64,000 bases of DNA from Tetracentron sinense (Eukaryota; Streptophyta; Magnoliopsida; Trochodendrales; Trochodendraceae): NCBI GenBank assembly GCA_015143295.1, contig CM026568.1, positions 36,712,441 through 36,776,440 on the forward strand. The letters are read 5' to 3'. The notes below the pieces were generated by a model. That model was not told the origin of the DNA and did not search any database. It was given only the letters and a program-made list of their open reading frames with translations. The translations under genes and the position numbers were made by a program. Shown in pieces: positions 38,201-50,200 of this stretch. Each line of letters begins with the position of its first letter. Position 1 is the first letter of the stretch.

Positions 38201-41200
38201 AGAACCAATGTTTGAAATTTCGGCAATATCAGCGATGTATCGCCTATATTTTCGGTATCGTTGCCTTCTGACACATCTATACGGTGTGAAGAAAAAATTA
38301 CATGGTATCGTGGATTATCGACGATATACTGGCAATATCAACGATATATCACCGACAACCCACCGATATCGACCAAAACCTATGAAATCATATTTTTCCA
38401 TTGTTTTGCAGATGTGCAGGGATCCATCTAAAAAAAGAAGAAATCATTAACTGAAATCAGTCCTCAGTCCTATTATAGACCCAAGAAAGAAGAAAAGAAG
38501 AAGGAAGAAGAGACATCGCAGACTTAAGAAAGAAGAAGGAAGAAGAAGAGAAGAAGAAAAGAAGAGGAAAGAGGATACATACCTGTTGGCTGTCGCTGTC
38601 GCCGTTGCCGTGGGTTGAAGGCTTGTAGCATCCCCCCGATTGCAAAAGCCAGCTCTGCCTCTCCTCCTTTGTTGCCTACCTTTTTTTTTTTGGTTTGCTT
38701 GCCTTGATTGAATGAGTCTGAGGCTCTTTAAGTATTAACCCTAACAAGGGTAATACTAGTGTCACTCTAATTCTCTTGACACTTAAGTTATTTAACCCTA
38801 ACAAAGGTAATGCTAGGGTCTTTTCTTAATTCTTAAGTGTTTTAAACCTAATAGGGGTAATGCTAGGGTCACTCTTAAGACTTTTATCATTGTTAGTAAA
38901 ATGACTATTATACCCTTTAGATATTTCATAACCTCACAAAGCCCCCTTTAACTAGCCTTGAACCATGGTTAACAAGTTTTAACATATGTGATTACTTTTT
39001 TTCTAAAAACTAAGGTTAAATGTTTTAAGCCTTTAATCCTAAGGGTTAGTGGATCTTAACCAAAGTTAAAGGGGTGTCCCCTATTGACTCCCTTTAACTG
39101 TGGTTAAGATACCCTAACCTTTAAGGTTAAAGCATCTAACTTTGACTTTTGAAATTAAAAAAAATTAAATGTGTCACCTTGTAACTCCCTTTAATTGTGG
39201 TTAAGATTCATTAACCTTTAGGGTTAAAGCATCTAACCTTGGTTTTTAGATTTTTAAAAAATTAACATGTCCTCTTTTAACTTCCTTTAACTATTTCAAT
39301 ATCAAATTTAAAATTTTTCAGATTTTTAAAACAATTAGCATGGATAATCATTAAAAAAGAGAGAATCAAATGGCCTTACATATTTTTTGTTCAAATGAAG
39401 TAAAATTGATTATATTACAATTAACATAGAGGTCAGAGCACATCTTATTGAGGAATGAATGAAATATGAATGAATCATACATTATCGTCACTCGTCAGCG
39501 GGACTCAGCGCACATCTTTGATTTCTTTTCATTGCATCTCTTATGTATATTATTATTTTTAAAATGTTTTTATTTTTAAAGGTGTATTAATAACTATTTT
39601 AACATTTACAACTATTTTAATATTTCCTGAAGTTTCACTGCAAAATTCCATGTTTTTGCCCTCCCTTTTTTTTGGTCATTTTTCCAAAAATCACCGACAA
39701 AACGATATATCTTCCGATATATTTTTTTTTCCCTGCTCAACATATTGAGCGATACCGACATTCAGAACCTTGAGTAGAACTCTAATTAGACATCCAACTA
39801 CCCACTACTTCATACGTATTTATAGGTAGTATTTATTGGTGGGTCTTACTTATTATAATTTAATTGGACTTTTAATAGAAAGTTATACCCAAGTAGAACT
39901 CTAATTAGAAATCCCACTACCTCATATATATCTATGGGTATGGGGAGTATTTATTGGTGGGTCCTACTAATTATAATTTAATTGGACTTTTAATGGAAAG
40001 TTAGTACTAAGTAGAACTCTAATTATAAATCCCACTACCTCATACATATCTATGGGTATGGGGAGTATTTATTGGTGGGTCCTACTAATTATAATTTAAT
40101 TGGACTTTTAATAGAAAGTTAGTACTAGTAGAACTCTAATTATAAATCCCACTACCTAATTTGTATGTATTTATGAGGAGGATTTATTGGTAGGCCCTAC
40201 TTATTATAATTTAATTTTTAACGTTTGTTATAAAGTTATTTATAAAATAAAGGTATTTACATCCAAGTAAAGTTTAGCATATTCCTTGTACTTTTATTAG
40301 TGGAATGATATATACACACACTAGTAAAGGTGCACGTGCTTTAAACGTATTAATTTTTATTAATAGAAACATAATATTGTAAAATTATACAATAATAATA
40401 TTATTATTTATCATTTTATGACCTCAATCAGATAATACTAACAATAATAATATTACTTTATAGGTACTCATGTGTCAGTCCCGCTAAGCATATCAATTAA
40501 TTTGAATTGATAATAAATAGTATAATATACAAACGCATTAATTTATTGTAAACAAAATCCCATATCAAATTCTATATTGCTAACTACAATTATCAATGGA
40601 TCAAATGTCTTCAAAGAAATCTCAGGTAAAAGTTGTCCAATTTTCAAAGAAAATAGCTAGGGACTAATTTTGTTTTACTAAATAATGTAAAATGTAGAAG
40701 TTCAACTTAAAAGAAATATATTGGATAAATTAATTCATCTGCACAATGTTTGCCAACATGACCAAAACTATTATAGAAAAAAAAATAAGTAATACTATAT
40801 TATCCTTATTTGCCATAAGAATCTCATCCAAGAGATTGATAATGGGCCTATGTACATTCATGCCTTAATTTTAGGAACCATTAATTTTAAAATGATGATT
40901 AAGCACATCTAAACCAAACAAAATTAAAATTTTGGGGTCAGCTAAAAAAAACCAAGTATTTAATTTACTTAACTATGATCACCCGACCCATAATATTCAG
41001 TAGATCTATATACCTATTTAGAAGTAAAATGAAGACATAATCCATCTAATTCAATATTAAATTACACGATGACCTGCATCTTGGATGAATTATAGCAATG
41101 AAGTGGGAGAGTTTAAAGGTTGCCAAATGTCCATACATCCCAGAGTTAAGATTCAGTATGACTTATTCAATATGGTCAACTAAGTGTTCCTGATCAAAGA

Positions 41201-44200
41201 TCTTTCAGGTGCATCTTGTGGGATGGATGCACCATAAATTATGGCCACAGTATGCTCCATGGCCACCCTATAGTTACTTTACTGTAGCACTCTTTAATAG
41301 TTAATGCTAGTTGCTAACAAAGAAGTGAGGACGATATGATTTTACAAAGACACCGTAAAAATAAAAACAATGGAAATAAGGAGCAGATGCAATAGTTTTT
41401 TTCAAAAATATAAATCACCCCCGAAAACAACTTTGCATCTAAATTTAAAATGACTAAATGAGAACTACATAAGTAATGGATTTCGTTCTCGCCCTCCGAG
41501 TCCCAGTATCTTGTATTGGAGCACGATGCACACATCTTTGATATCCCACTGCGGGATCTCCCAGAAGTAGGGTCAGCCCACATACCTACACATTTAGGAC
41601 CAATAAGTTTATTAGTAGGTGATTCAATGTTGTACAAAAATCTCGCCTTGATATCCCACCGCGGGATATCCCGAAAGTAGGGTCAGCCCACATACCTACA
41701 CATTTAGGACCAATATGTTTATTAGTAGGTGATTCATAAAAATACTATGTATTCGGATAACCTTAAATAAAGATTTATTAGACAGGACCTATCAATATTT
41801 TCTCCTTCTACACGCCTAATAATGGGTCATATAAAATTGGATAACCTTAAAGATTTTTAAAATGTTTGAAATTCTAGCTTAGTAAAAAATACACGTATAA
41901 ATAGAGATTTATTAGAGAGCACCTACCAACTTATCAATTGTAAACAAAAAATACTTCTATTAAATTTTTTATATAATAAAGTAAGGTGAAGGTAAATATG
42001 TCCACATAAAGTTTGGTATACTTCTTGCACTTTTATTAGTAGAAAAATATATAACACAAACCTCATAAAATAATACTATGACCCTCAGAGCACAACTGAA
42101 ACAATCAAAGCCAATTGCCCAATGCTTGGGTGTCTCCACTCTCATTGGACTGTCCCACCTTAGTCGACAACCAAAAGAAGAGAAGTTGGTGAGCTCTCAC
42201 ACAAAACTACACCTTGGATGTTGCAATCCTGTTGAACACTCTACGGTTCTGTTCTTTCTAAAGGGATCAAGCTAGTACCCCTTAGAGAAACAACCAAATA
42301 TCTGGAGCAACCCCCTCCACCTTCACCAAGGACCAACATGATAAGAAATCCTAGAAGGTACGGGGGAAGACCCAACTAATCCCCATCTTGGAGAGGAAAA
42401 AGGCCCAAACTTCAAAAGCAAATAGGTAATGTAATAGTAAGTGATCCACTGATTCCTTCTCAATGAGGCACAAGAGACAGCCGTTACTCGTTAGCCATCC
42501 TCCAACCCATTTTCATTAGATGATCACAAGTGATGATTTTGTTTAGCACTGCTGACCGCAAAAAAGATACTTTGAAAGGTATCGCGATATTCCACACAAC
42601 CTTATGAGAAAACAAAAGACCATTATCAGTCTTCAACACTTTGTGAAAAGGATCTCACTGAGTAGAACCCTTTTAGGTTGACAGACCATAACCTCACAGT
42701 TGGTTTAGTTTGTGAGGTTATTAGGGTTAGAAGTTAAGGTTTGAGAGAGAAGAAGAAGAAAAGGAGAAGGAGATTAAGTTTAAGAAAAAATAGTGAGAGA
42801 GATTAATGATCTCTCACACACTTTATTATTTATATTCCATTAATGGTCTACTATTAGTATATAAGAGCTACTAATAGTAAACCCACAATATAGTATATAA
42901 GAGATAACATATAGATAAGGCCCAAATGAATAAAACCTATAAAGCCTTATTCAACACTCTCCATCAAGTTGGTGTGTAGATATCACTCATGTTTAACTTG
43001 CCAACAATATTTCGGAACCGAGTACCACTAAGACCCTTAGTCAACACATCAACCAGTTGATCTTTGGACTTCACAAACGGGTGCAAGTATACCCCACCTT
43101 CAACTTCTCCTTAATGAAATGACGATCTACCTCAATATGTTTCGTTTTGTCATGCTGCACCGGATTATGAGCAATACTAATAGTGACTTCATTATCACAA
43201 TATAAGCTCATGGGGCTTTCAGTAGGAAGCCTAATCTCAGTCAAAAGTAATCAGAGTCAAAGCAATTCACACACACCATGTGCCATGACTCTAAACTCTG
43301 CCTCTGCATTGGATCTAGCAACTACATTCTGTTTCTTCCTTCTCCATGTGACAAAGTTTCCTCCAACCATGGTACAATACTTGGAAGTAGAGCGTCTATC
43401 AGAAACTGAGTCATCTGCGTTAGTGTAGAGCTTCAACCCTTAAGTTACAATTACAGGTATACAATAAACCCTTCCCAAAAGATGACTTTAAGTAGTGGAG
43501 GATCTGATTCACTGCCTCTAGGTGGCCAGTAGTTGGTGAATGCATGAATTGGTTGACTACACTGATAGCATAAGCAATGTTTGGCCTGGTAAGAGAGATA
43601 AATAAGTTTACCAACAAGTCTTTGGTACCTTCCAGTATCTGACAGATGTTCCCCACTAGCTTCACTGAGTTTATGATTAGGGTCTATAGGTGTATCACAT
43701 TGCTTACAACCCATCATACCTTTCTTCTCCAGTAGGTCAAGTACATAGTTGCGCTGAGAGACAAATATTTCATTTTTAGATCTGACAACTTCAATTCCAA
43801 GGAAATACTTTAGAAGACCTAGATCTTTGATCTCAAATTCCTTTGCTAACTTACCTTTCAGAGATTCTGTCTCATCCAAATCATTACCTGTTACAACAAT
43901 GTCATCCACATAAACAATCAAGACAATCACTTTTTGGCATCACCGCTTGAGAAACAATGTGGTTTGCTTAACTTTGTAACCATTCTTCACCATAGCATTG
44001 TGAAAACGCTCAAACCATGTTCTGGGGGACTACTTCAGTCCATATAAAGCCTTCTTTAGCTTACACACATTCACTTTATTTGAGGGGCAATTGAACCCAA
44101 GAGGAGATACCATATACATCTCTTCCACTAAATCATCATAAAGAAATGCATTCTTCATATCAAGCTGAAACAAGGGCCAATTCTGATTGACTGCAAGAGA

Positions 44201-47200
44201 AAGGAGGACTCATTGAGTTCATTTTTGCAACTAGAGCAAATATCTCCTGATAATCTATGCCGTACATCTGAGTATACCCCTTTGCAACCAAGCGAGTTTT
44301 GTATCTCTTAACTAAGTCATTTGAGCGGTGTTTTATTGTAAACACCTACCTACATTTAACTGGCCTTTTCCCTCTTGGTAGGTTGACCATATACTATTTT
44401 TTTTGAGTGCACACATCTCTTCTTCTATAGCCTGTTTTTCATTCGGGTTGAGACAATGCATCTGCTAAACTGCGAAAGACAGAAACAGAAGACAAAGCCA
44501 AGACAAACGAGCGATATGAAGAAAACAAGGCATGGTAAGATACAACATTAGAGATAGGATGCTGAGTACATGTTTTAATGCCTTTTCTGAGAGCAATAGG
44601 AATTTTAGACTCAACAATGTTAGGACTACAATGAAAAACAATGTTACCTGGATCAGAAGAGGTCTCTTGGTGGGGCTCATGAGGTTCTTTTTGTCTTCTT
44701 TAGTATACATACAATTCTTTGACCATAGGTTCACACTCTCCTTGTTTACAATCACTGTCAGAGGAGAAAATAGGAATGAGAAGAGAAGAAGATATCTCTT
44801 CATTGATGCTCTCCCCCGAAAGAGATGTCACATTGTTAGAAAAGTATGGAGTAGACTAAAAAAAGGTTACATCCATAGATACAAAGGATCGACAAGGAGT
44901 ATGATAACTGTAAGAGATAAAATTCATGAAAAGAAGGGGTAAAATGAAAATTTCACTCTAACAAATTCTAACAATTTAGTTGACATAAGCCCACTTGGGC
45001 TATGTGCTGGCTATCTTGAGTGTTGTTTGACAGGTGACCTCATCATGACTATACAAGTCATGATGACTCCAAATGCCTATAAACATAAATCTCCAGAGAA
45101 AGGAGGATGGTGCGGAAGGCAAGAGAGAAAGTAAAGAAAGAAAAGAAAAAGGAGAACTGGGAAGCTTGAGTCCCTCACAACCAACCCCGAAGAGCTATGC
45201 AGATAGTCGCTCACCTGATTCTCTCCTCTTCATTTGATGTTCTCCGGCCACTTGATGCTCTCTACGGCCTCACAATCGATTATGGCCACCAGATGCTCTC
45301 TCAAATCGGTCATGTCTGCCTGATGTTATCCATAAATGGTACCCTTACACCTTGTCAATATCTGATGTTTTATGTTTATCTACTTGGTGAAATGTTAAGG
45401 TCACACTGCCACTTGCACGACCTCGCAATTGATCATCTGCTGAGTGCATGCATACTTGAACTTGTGCTTGACGCTGTGAACTGTACCTGAGCTTGTTGTC
45501 CGCTGTGAACTGTACCTGAGCTCGTTGTCCGTTGTGAACTGTACCTGAGCTCGTTGTCCGTTGTGAACTGTACCTAAGCTCGTTGTTCGTTGTGAACTGT
45601 ACCCGAGCTACGTTGTCTGTGCCTTATCCGAGCTGCATTGTCCAAGCTATGTTGTCTGTGCTTTGTCCGAGTTGCGTTGTCTGTGCCTTGTCTGAGCTAT
45701 GTTGTCTGAGCATTGTCCGAGCTACGTTGTTCCGTTGCCGAGAGCTACGTTGTCCCATTGCTGAGAGCTACGTCCTTTGTGCCACCCGAGCTACGTCCTC
45801 TGTGCCACCCGAGCTACATCCTCTATTGTTCCCGAGCTACGTCCTTTACGTCTTCATCACTCGTCTTCCAGAGCACAACATTAGAGCCCATCCTCAAGCG
45901 CATATGCTCAAGGACCTTACGATAAGTATCTCTACACTATCATGCTCATATACTTATACCTTATACTGACTTTATCATCGGAGCTTATTTCAGGGTGCAC
46001 ACCCGCCCCCTTAGTTTCATTTGTAGGCGAAGTTTTGCTATTTTCCTTCTACCAGGAAACCAGAGATCATCACAGCTACTGACATGTGACGAGCACGGGA
46101 AATTTCCCCTTCAATAACATTTATAAACCTTCTAATGAGGAACATACCTAAGACAGATACTTCGAAGAGCCTTAGGATCAAAGCTTTGTGTTAGCCGAAT
46201 GAGCAATATGCACAAAACAAATCCATCCAAAAATCTGTGGGGCCACTGAAAACAAAGGAGTGGAAGGGGATAACAGGGAAACAGGAGATTGGAACTCCAA
46301 AATCCAGGAAGACATCCGATTGATTAAGAAAGCAACAATCAAAACGGCGTTAGATTAGAAAAGTTTAGGCACATTCATAGCAAGTATAAGCGAGCGAGTG
46401 ACTTCCAACATATGTTTGTTTTTTCGCTCAGCCATACCATTTTGTTGAGGTGTGCCAACATAAGAAGTCTGATGAATGATACCATGAGAATCAAAAAATG
46501 TTTTCAAACTAGCAGACATATATTCCGCCTATTATCTGAATGAAGGACTTTAATGAAGTTGTTAAACTGAGTGACAATCATTGTATGAATAGAAGGAAAA
46601 ACAGTGCCTACTTCACCCTTAGATTTTAACATATACATCCATTTAATACGAGAAAAATCATCCACAAAAGTAACAAAGTACTTAAAACCACACGATGAAG
46701 TAACATGGGATGATCCCCACACATCAGAATGCACGAGAGAAAATGGTGAATTGCATTTATTACCACTATAAGGATATGAAAAGTTCGACAATGTTTTGTA
46801 AATTTGCAAGTTTCATACTGAAAAGAAGAAAACACACTAGAAACAAATAAATGTGGAAACAAATGCCTAACAAGGGAAATAGAAGGGTGACCAAGACGTC
46901 TGTGCCACCCGTATAACTCTTCCGTATTACTAATACTCCAAACACTATGGGTTATTCGTTGGATTGATGAAGCAATGCGAGGCAAAGGATTGAGCGGATA
47001 CAATCCTCGTCCACCACCAGGACCTCGTGGGGGTGGACGACCATGTAGATCCCAATAAGTGTCTTTTGTATGACGTGTGCGCCCACAATGGTCACATTTA
47101 AGTTTGTCTCGATATCAGTAGAAGGTCCAGAAGATCCAAAATGACCACCTCTGCCACGACCACTACTCCTCCCTCCCCATTGGAATGAGGAGGCTAGTGC

Positions 47201-50200
47201 AGATCTATCAATAATGGGAGGAGGGAGCATAACACTCTGGCGACGCTTCTCACAGTGTAAGTATACATAGACCTCATGAGGAGATGGGACTGGGTCTTTG
47301 CCAAGTATTTGAACCGTGACTTGTTCATAGTCCATATCCAGTCTTGCAAATAGCTCAAATACCCGATTTTGTTCAACCAGTTTTGTATAAGCAGCTGCAT
47401 CCTCAGGGCACTTAGCTTGAAAGGTCTGATAATGATTTAGCTCTTCCTAGAGACGGCGAAGAGTATAGTAGTAGGTGGGAATAGACATATCCTCTAGCTT
47501 CAGTTGTGAGATACTTTGACGCAACTCATAAACACGGGTTGTACCCCCTATCTTAGAATAGGTATGTGTTATGGCATCCCATATAGCTTTGGCGGAAGGA
47601 ACAGGTAGACACTACTGATATCTGGTTGCATAGATTGGAGAAGCAATAACATGACAACTGTATTCTCAGCCTCCCACTTGACATTGGCTGGATTTGTAGA
47701 CTTGAGAGTGGAGATAGTACCTTTTAAGTATCTCATCTTCCCCTTGCCTTTAACAAACAACATCGTAGTTTGAGACCAAACAAGAAAATTTGTCTCATCT
47801 AACTTCACTGTAGTAATCTAGAGGTTTGGTGCATCACTAGCATTAGCCTCAATACTCCCTCCACCCCGTACTAGGACACTAGAGGACTGGGTAACCTCAG
47901 ATTTATCCATCATTAATGTCACAAGACTGTTTTACACAAATTAACCTGAAGAGAGTACTAAGCTTCAAAAAAACAGCAACAAGCTGGGGTTCCACAGCCT
48001 AAAAAAGCCCAAAAGTACCTCCATAATAGGTAGAATAGTGAAAAACATCAAAAACAGTAACCCGACAACAACCTAATAGTGTTCGAGATAATAGAAATCC
48101 ATGGAATAGCCCCCACCAGTCATATACAATTTTCAAGTAACAAAACAGGGCCCCAACAGTAAAAAAAGGACAATTATGGGGGTGAAAAACCTTCGCCAAT
48201 CATTCAATAATTCTCCGATTTTCACGAAACTTGTTTCATCCGTCAATATTTATCACATGGATCAAACACAATTTGAGTCCCCAAAAAACTTTTAAATCAA
48301 TCGCACAATCTAATCCAAAAAACAGATCTGAATTTTTTTCTAATTTTTGACGAAAACTCAGAAAAGTATATCTCTGGAGCTCAGAAAATTCTAAAAAAAT
48401 AATCAAAATTCTTAGAAAATTACGATCTATCACATAGAACGATAAAAAATTCCGACGTAAAAAAGTTCTGATGCATTCTGATAGTTCGTACCGCACGGAC
48501 TGACGTTAGCCGGTCTTTCCTTTGGCTTTGATACCAAGTTGGTTTAGTTTGTGAGATTATTAGGGTTAGAAGTTAAGGTTTAAGAGAGAATAAGAAAAAT
48601 GAGAAAGAGATTAGGTTTAAAGAAAAATAGAGAGAGATTAATGATCTCTTTCACACACTTTATTATTTATATTTCACTAATGTTCTACTATTAGTATATA
48701 AGAGTTACTAATAGTAGACCCACAATACAATATATAAGAGATAACATAAAGACAAGGCCCAAAGGAATAAAACCTATAAAGCCTTATTCAATACTCACGT
48801 CTCTAAGCAAAGGGTAGGCTACAATGGAGCTGAGCCGTCATGTAACAAAGCTTTGCTCTCCAGCTCCCAATCTTGAAGGTTTCGCCTAAATCTAGGTCAC
48901 CACACTGATGCGCTTACTAACCTGTTTAAATATGATTCTACCGAGGCATTCCGATCAACTGCTAGATTTCACTAAGAGCTAAACTCTTAAAACTCAAATT
49001 GCTACGCCATCTATCCTCTCAGAATCTTAACCTCGTCCCCTTGCCCTACAGTAAACGATATGTGCTTTGTGAACTCTACCCAAACCCTTAATGCCTTTCT
49101 AAAGGCCAAACTCATGAGGGCCTCGGTTTGGGGTCCTAGCTCGAGACCTCCCCATATTTTGCTCGAGATCACTCTGCCACATGCTCTCCCGCTCGGAAAT
49201 GAATCTCCATAGCATTTACCCAGTAGGGCTTTATTAAATTCCATTAGAGGTCTCACATTCAAGCCCCCTTTTGACCTGAACAACATACCGACTTTCAGTC
49301 CACCAAGTGATATTTTTTGACATCGATCTTTTCATTCCATAGGAAATTCCTCTGAATTTATTCTGGTGGTTTTGCAACTGAAATCGGGATACACATGAGA
49401 GAAATGAAGTATGTCGGTAAATTATTTAGGGTGCTTTTGAGCAGCCTTTGGACAAGTTAAGGATTCCCAGCATGTCAGCCTCGTTGAAATTTAACGAGGG
49501 TCCACTGCCATTCATATTTGAAAATATGTGGTTATCTCATCCGGATTCCAAGTCACTAGTAGAGGAGGTTTGGGGAAATCAAACTTCTGGGGGCCCCTGA
49601 GCATGATATTTAGGTTAAAATTAAAGGTGCTCAAATAGAAAATCAGGATTTGGATCAAGGAGACCTTTGGGGTGCTGCTAGAATCTAAAAAGAGGGTGTT
49701 AAGCGAAATTCAAAATCTTGATGCAATAAAGTGGAAGGAGGGTTGGGTAGCATAGAAGCCAACATAAGAGACTCTGAAAAGCGAATTTAAGTCTATCTTA
49801 AGATCAGAGTATATTAGTTGGAAACAAAAATCGAGGGTAAGATGACTAAAAGGTGATTGTAACACAAGTTACTTCCATAAAATAGCCAATGCCCATAGAG
49901 GATCCAACTACATCTCGATGATCAAAGTCAACGGGGTTTGACATGAATCGGTGAAGGAAATCAAAATCGCTGTGGTGCATTTCTATAAAAATCTATATTA
50001 TGACTTATGAGGAATGTGACTTTAGACCCCAGGTGGATGGGCTTGTTTTTGACCAAATTTCGGAAGCACATTGGGATCTATTGAAGAGTTGAACTTCTAT
50101 ACCTTAATTTCATACTTTTGACATACAATGGTTTTGTTTGCAAATGTCTTATGGTTTTACATAGATGACATATTTAGTTAAAGATGATTATTTCAAACAC

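Larger units (their letters stand above)
38100..40235. repeat. 120-bp tandem array in Helitron 1, split by the hAT-like element
   Basis: Five units of roughly 120 bp share ggggagtatttattggtggg, tccta, ttattataatttaattgg and acttttaatagaaagttag. One lies at about 38100-38205 and four at about 39780-40235. The hAT-like element interrupts the array inside a unit. Confidence 0.85.
35241..40308 (-). mobile_element. Helitron 1 (non-autonomous, minus strand)
   Basis: On the minus strand the 3' end reads AGCACGTGCACCTTTACTAG, with hairpin-like GCACGTGC and terminal CTAG followed by T. The 5' end starts TCATTCCACTAATAAAAG after an A. The insertion point is in a TA/CA microsatellite. About 5.07 kb; no Rep/helicase. 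It carries an L1 fragment, an hAT-like element and tandem repeats. Its termini match those of Helitron 2 immediately to the right, which supports both calls. Confidence 0.68.
42970..48500 (-). pseudogene. Broken copia gag-pol
   Basis: Minus strand, 5' to 3': gag-like part with [18 protein letters not shown] (47.8 kb) and [14 protein letters not shown] (47.2 kb); pre-integrase segment [12 protein letters not shown] (46.9 kb); integrase core with [19 protein letters not shown] and VLHSDNR (46.5-46.75 kb); the FVSMDVTFF segment near 44.87 kb; reverse transcriptase starting [11 protein letters not shown] (44.3 kb) with the catalytic YVDDIVVTG (43.9 kb) and [12 protein letters not shown]; RNase H region near 43.45-43.65 kb. 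Frameshifts, stops and an insertion separate the pieces, so no full polyprotein is encoded. Confidence 0.88.
42698..48793 (-). mobile_element. Ty1/copia element, inactivated
   Basis: 6.1 kb with LTRs of about 258 bp and the perfect target duplication CTCAC (42693-42697 and 48794-48798). On the minus strand the LTR starts TGTTGAATAAGG (TA instead of TG in the 5' copy). It ends CTAAACCAACT and is followed directly by the primer-binding site TGGTATCAAAG. Internal order on the minus strand is gag, integrase, reverse transcriptase, RNase H, which is the copia order. It is inserted in LINE E and lies antisense to the otubain gene. A block of about 1.15 kb of foreign sequence sits inside pol. Confidence 0.92.

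Noticed and set aside
45470-45860. CRISPR-like regular repeats
   Set aside because: Units are contiguous without unique spacers and drift in length; it is a minisatellite in a plant genome.
45583-45969. Cysteine/serine-rich 128-aa frame
   Set aside because: It is a translation of the minisatellite, open in more than one frame.
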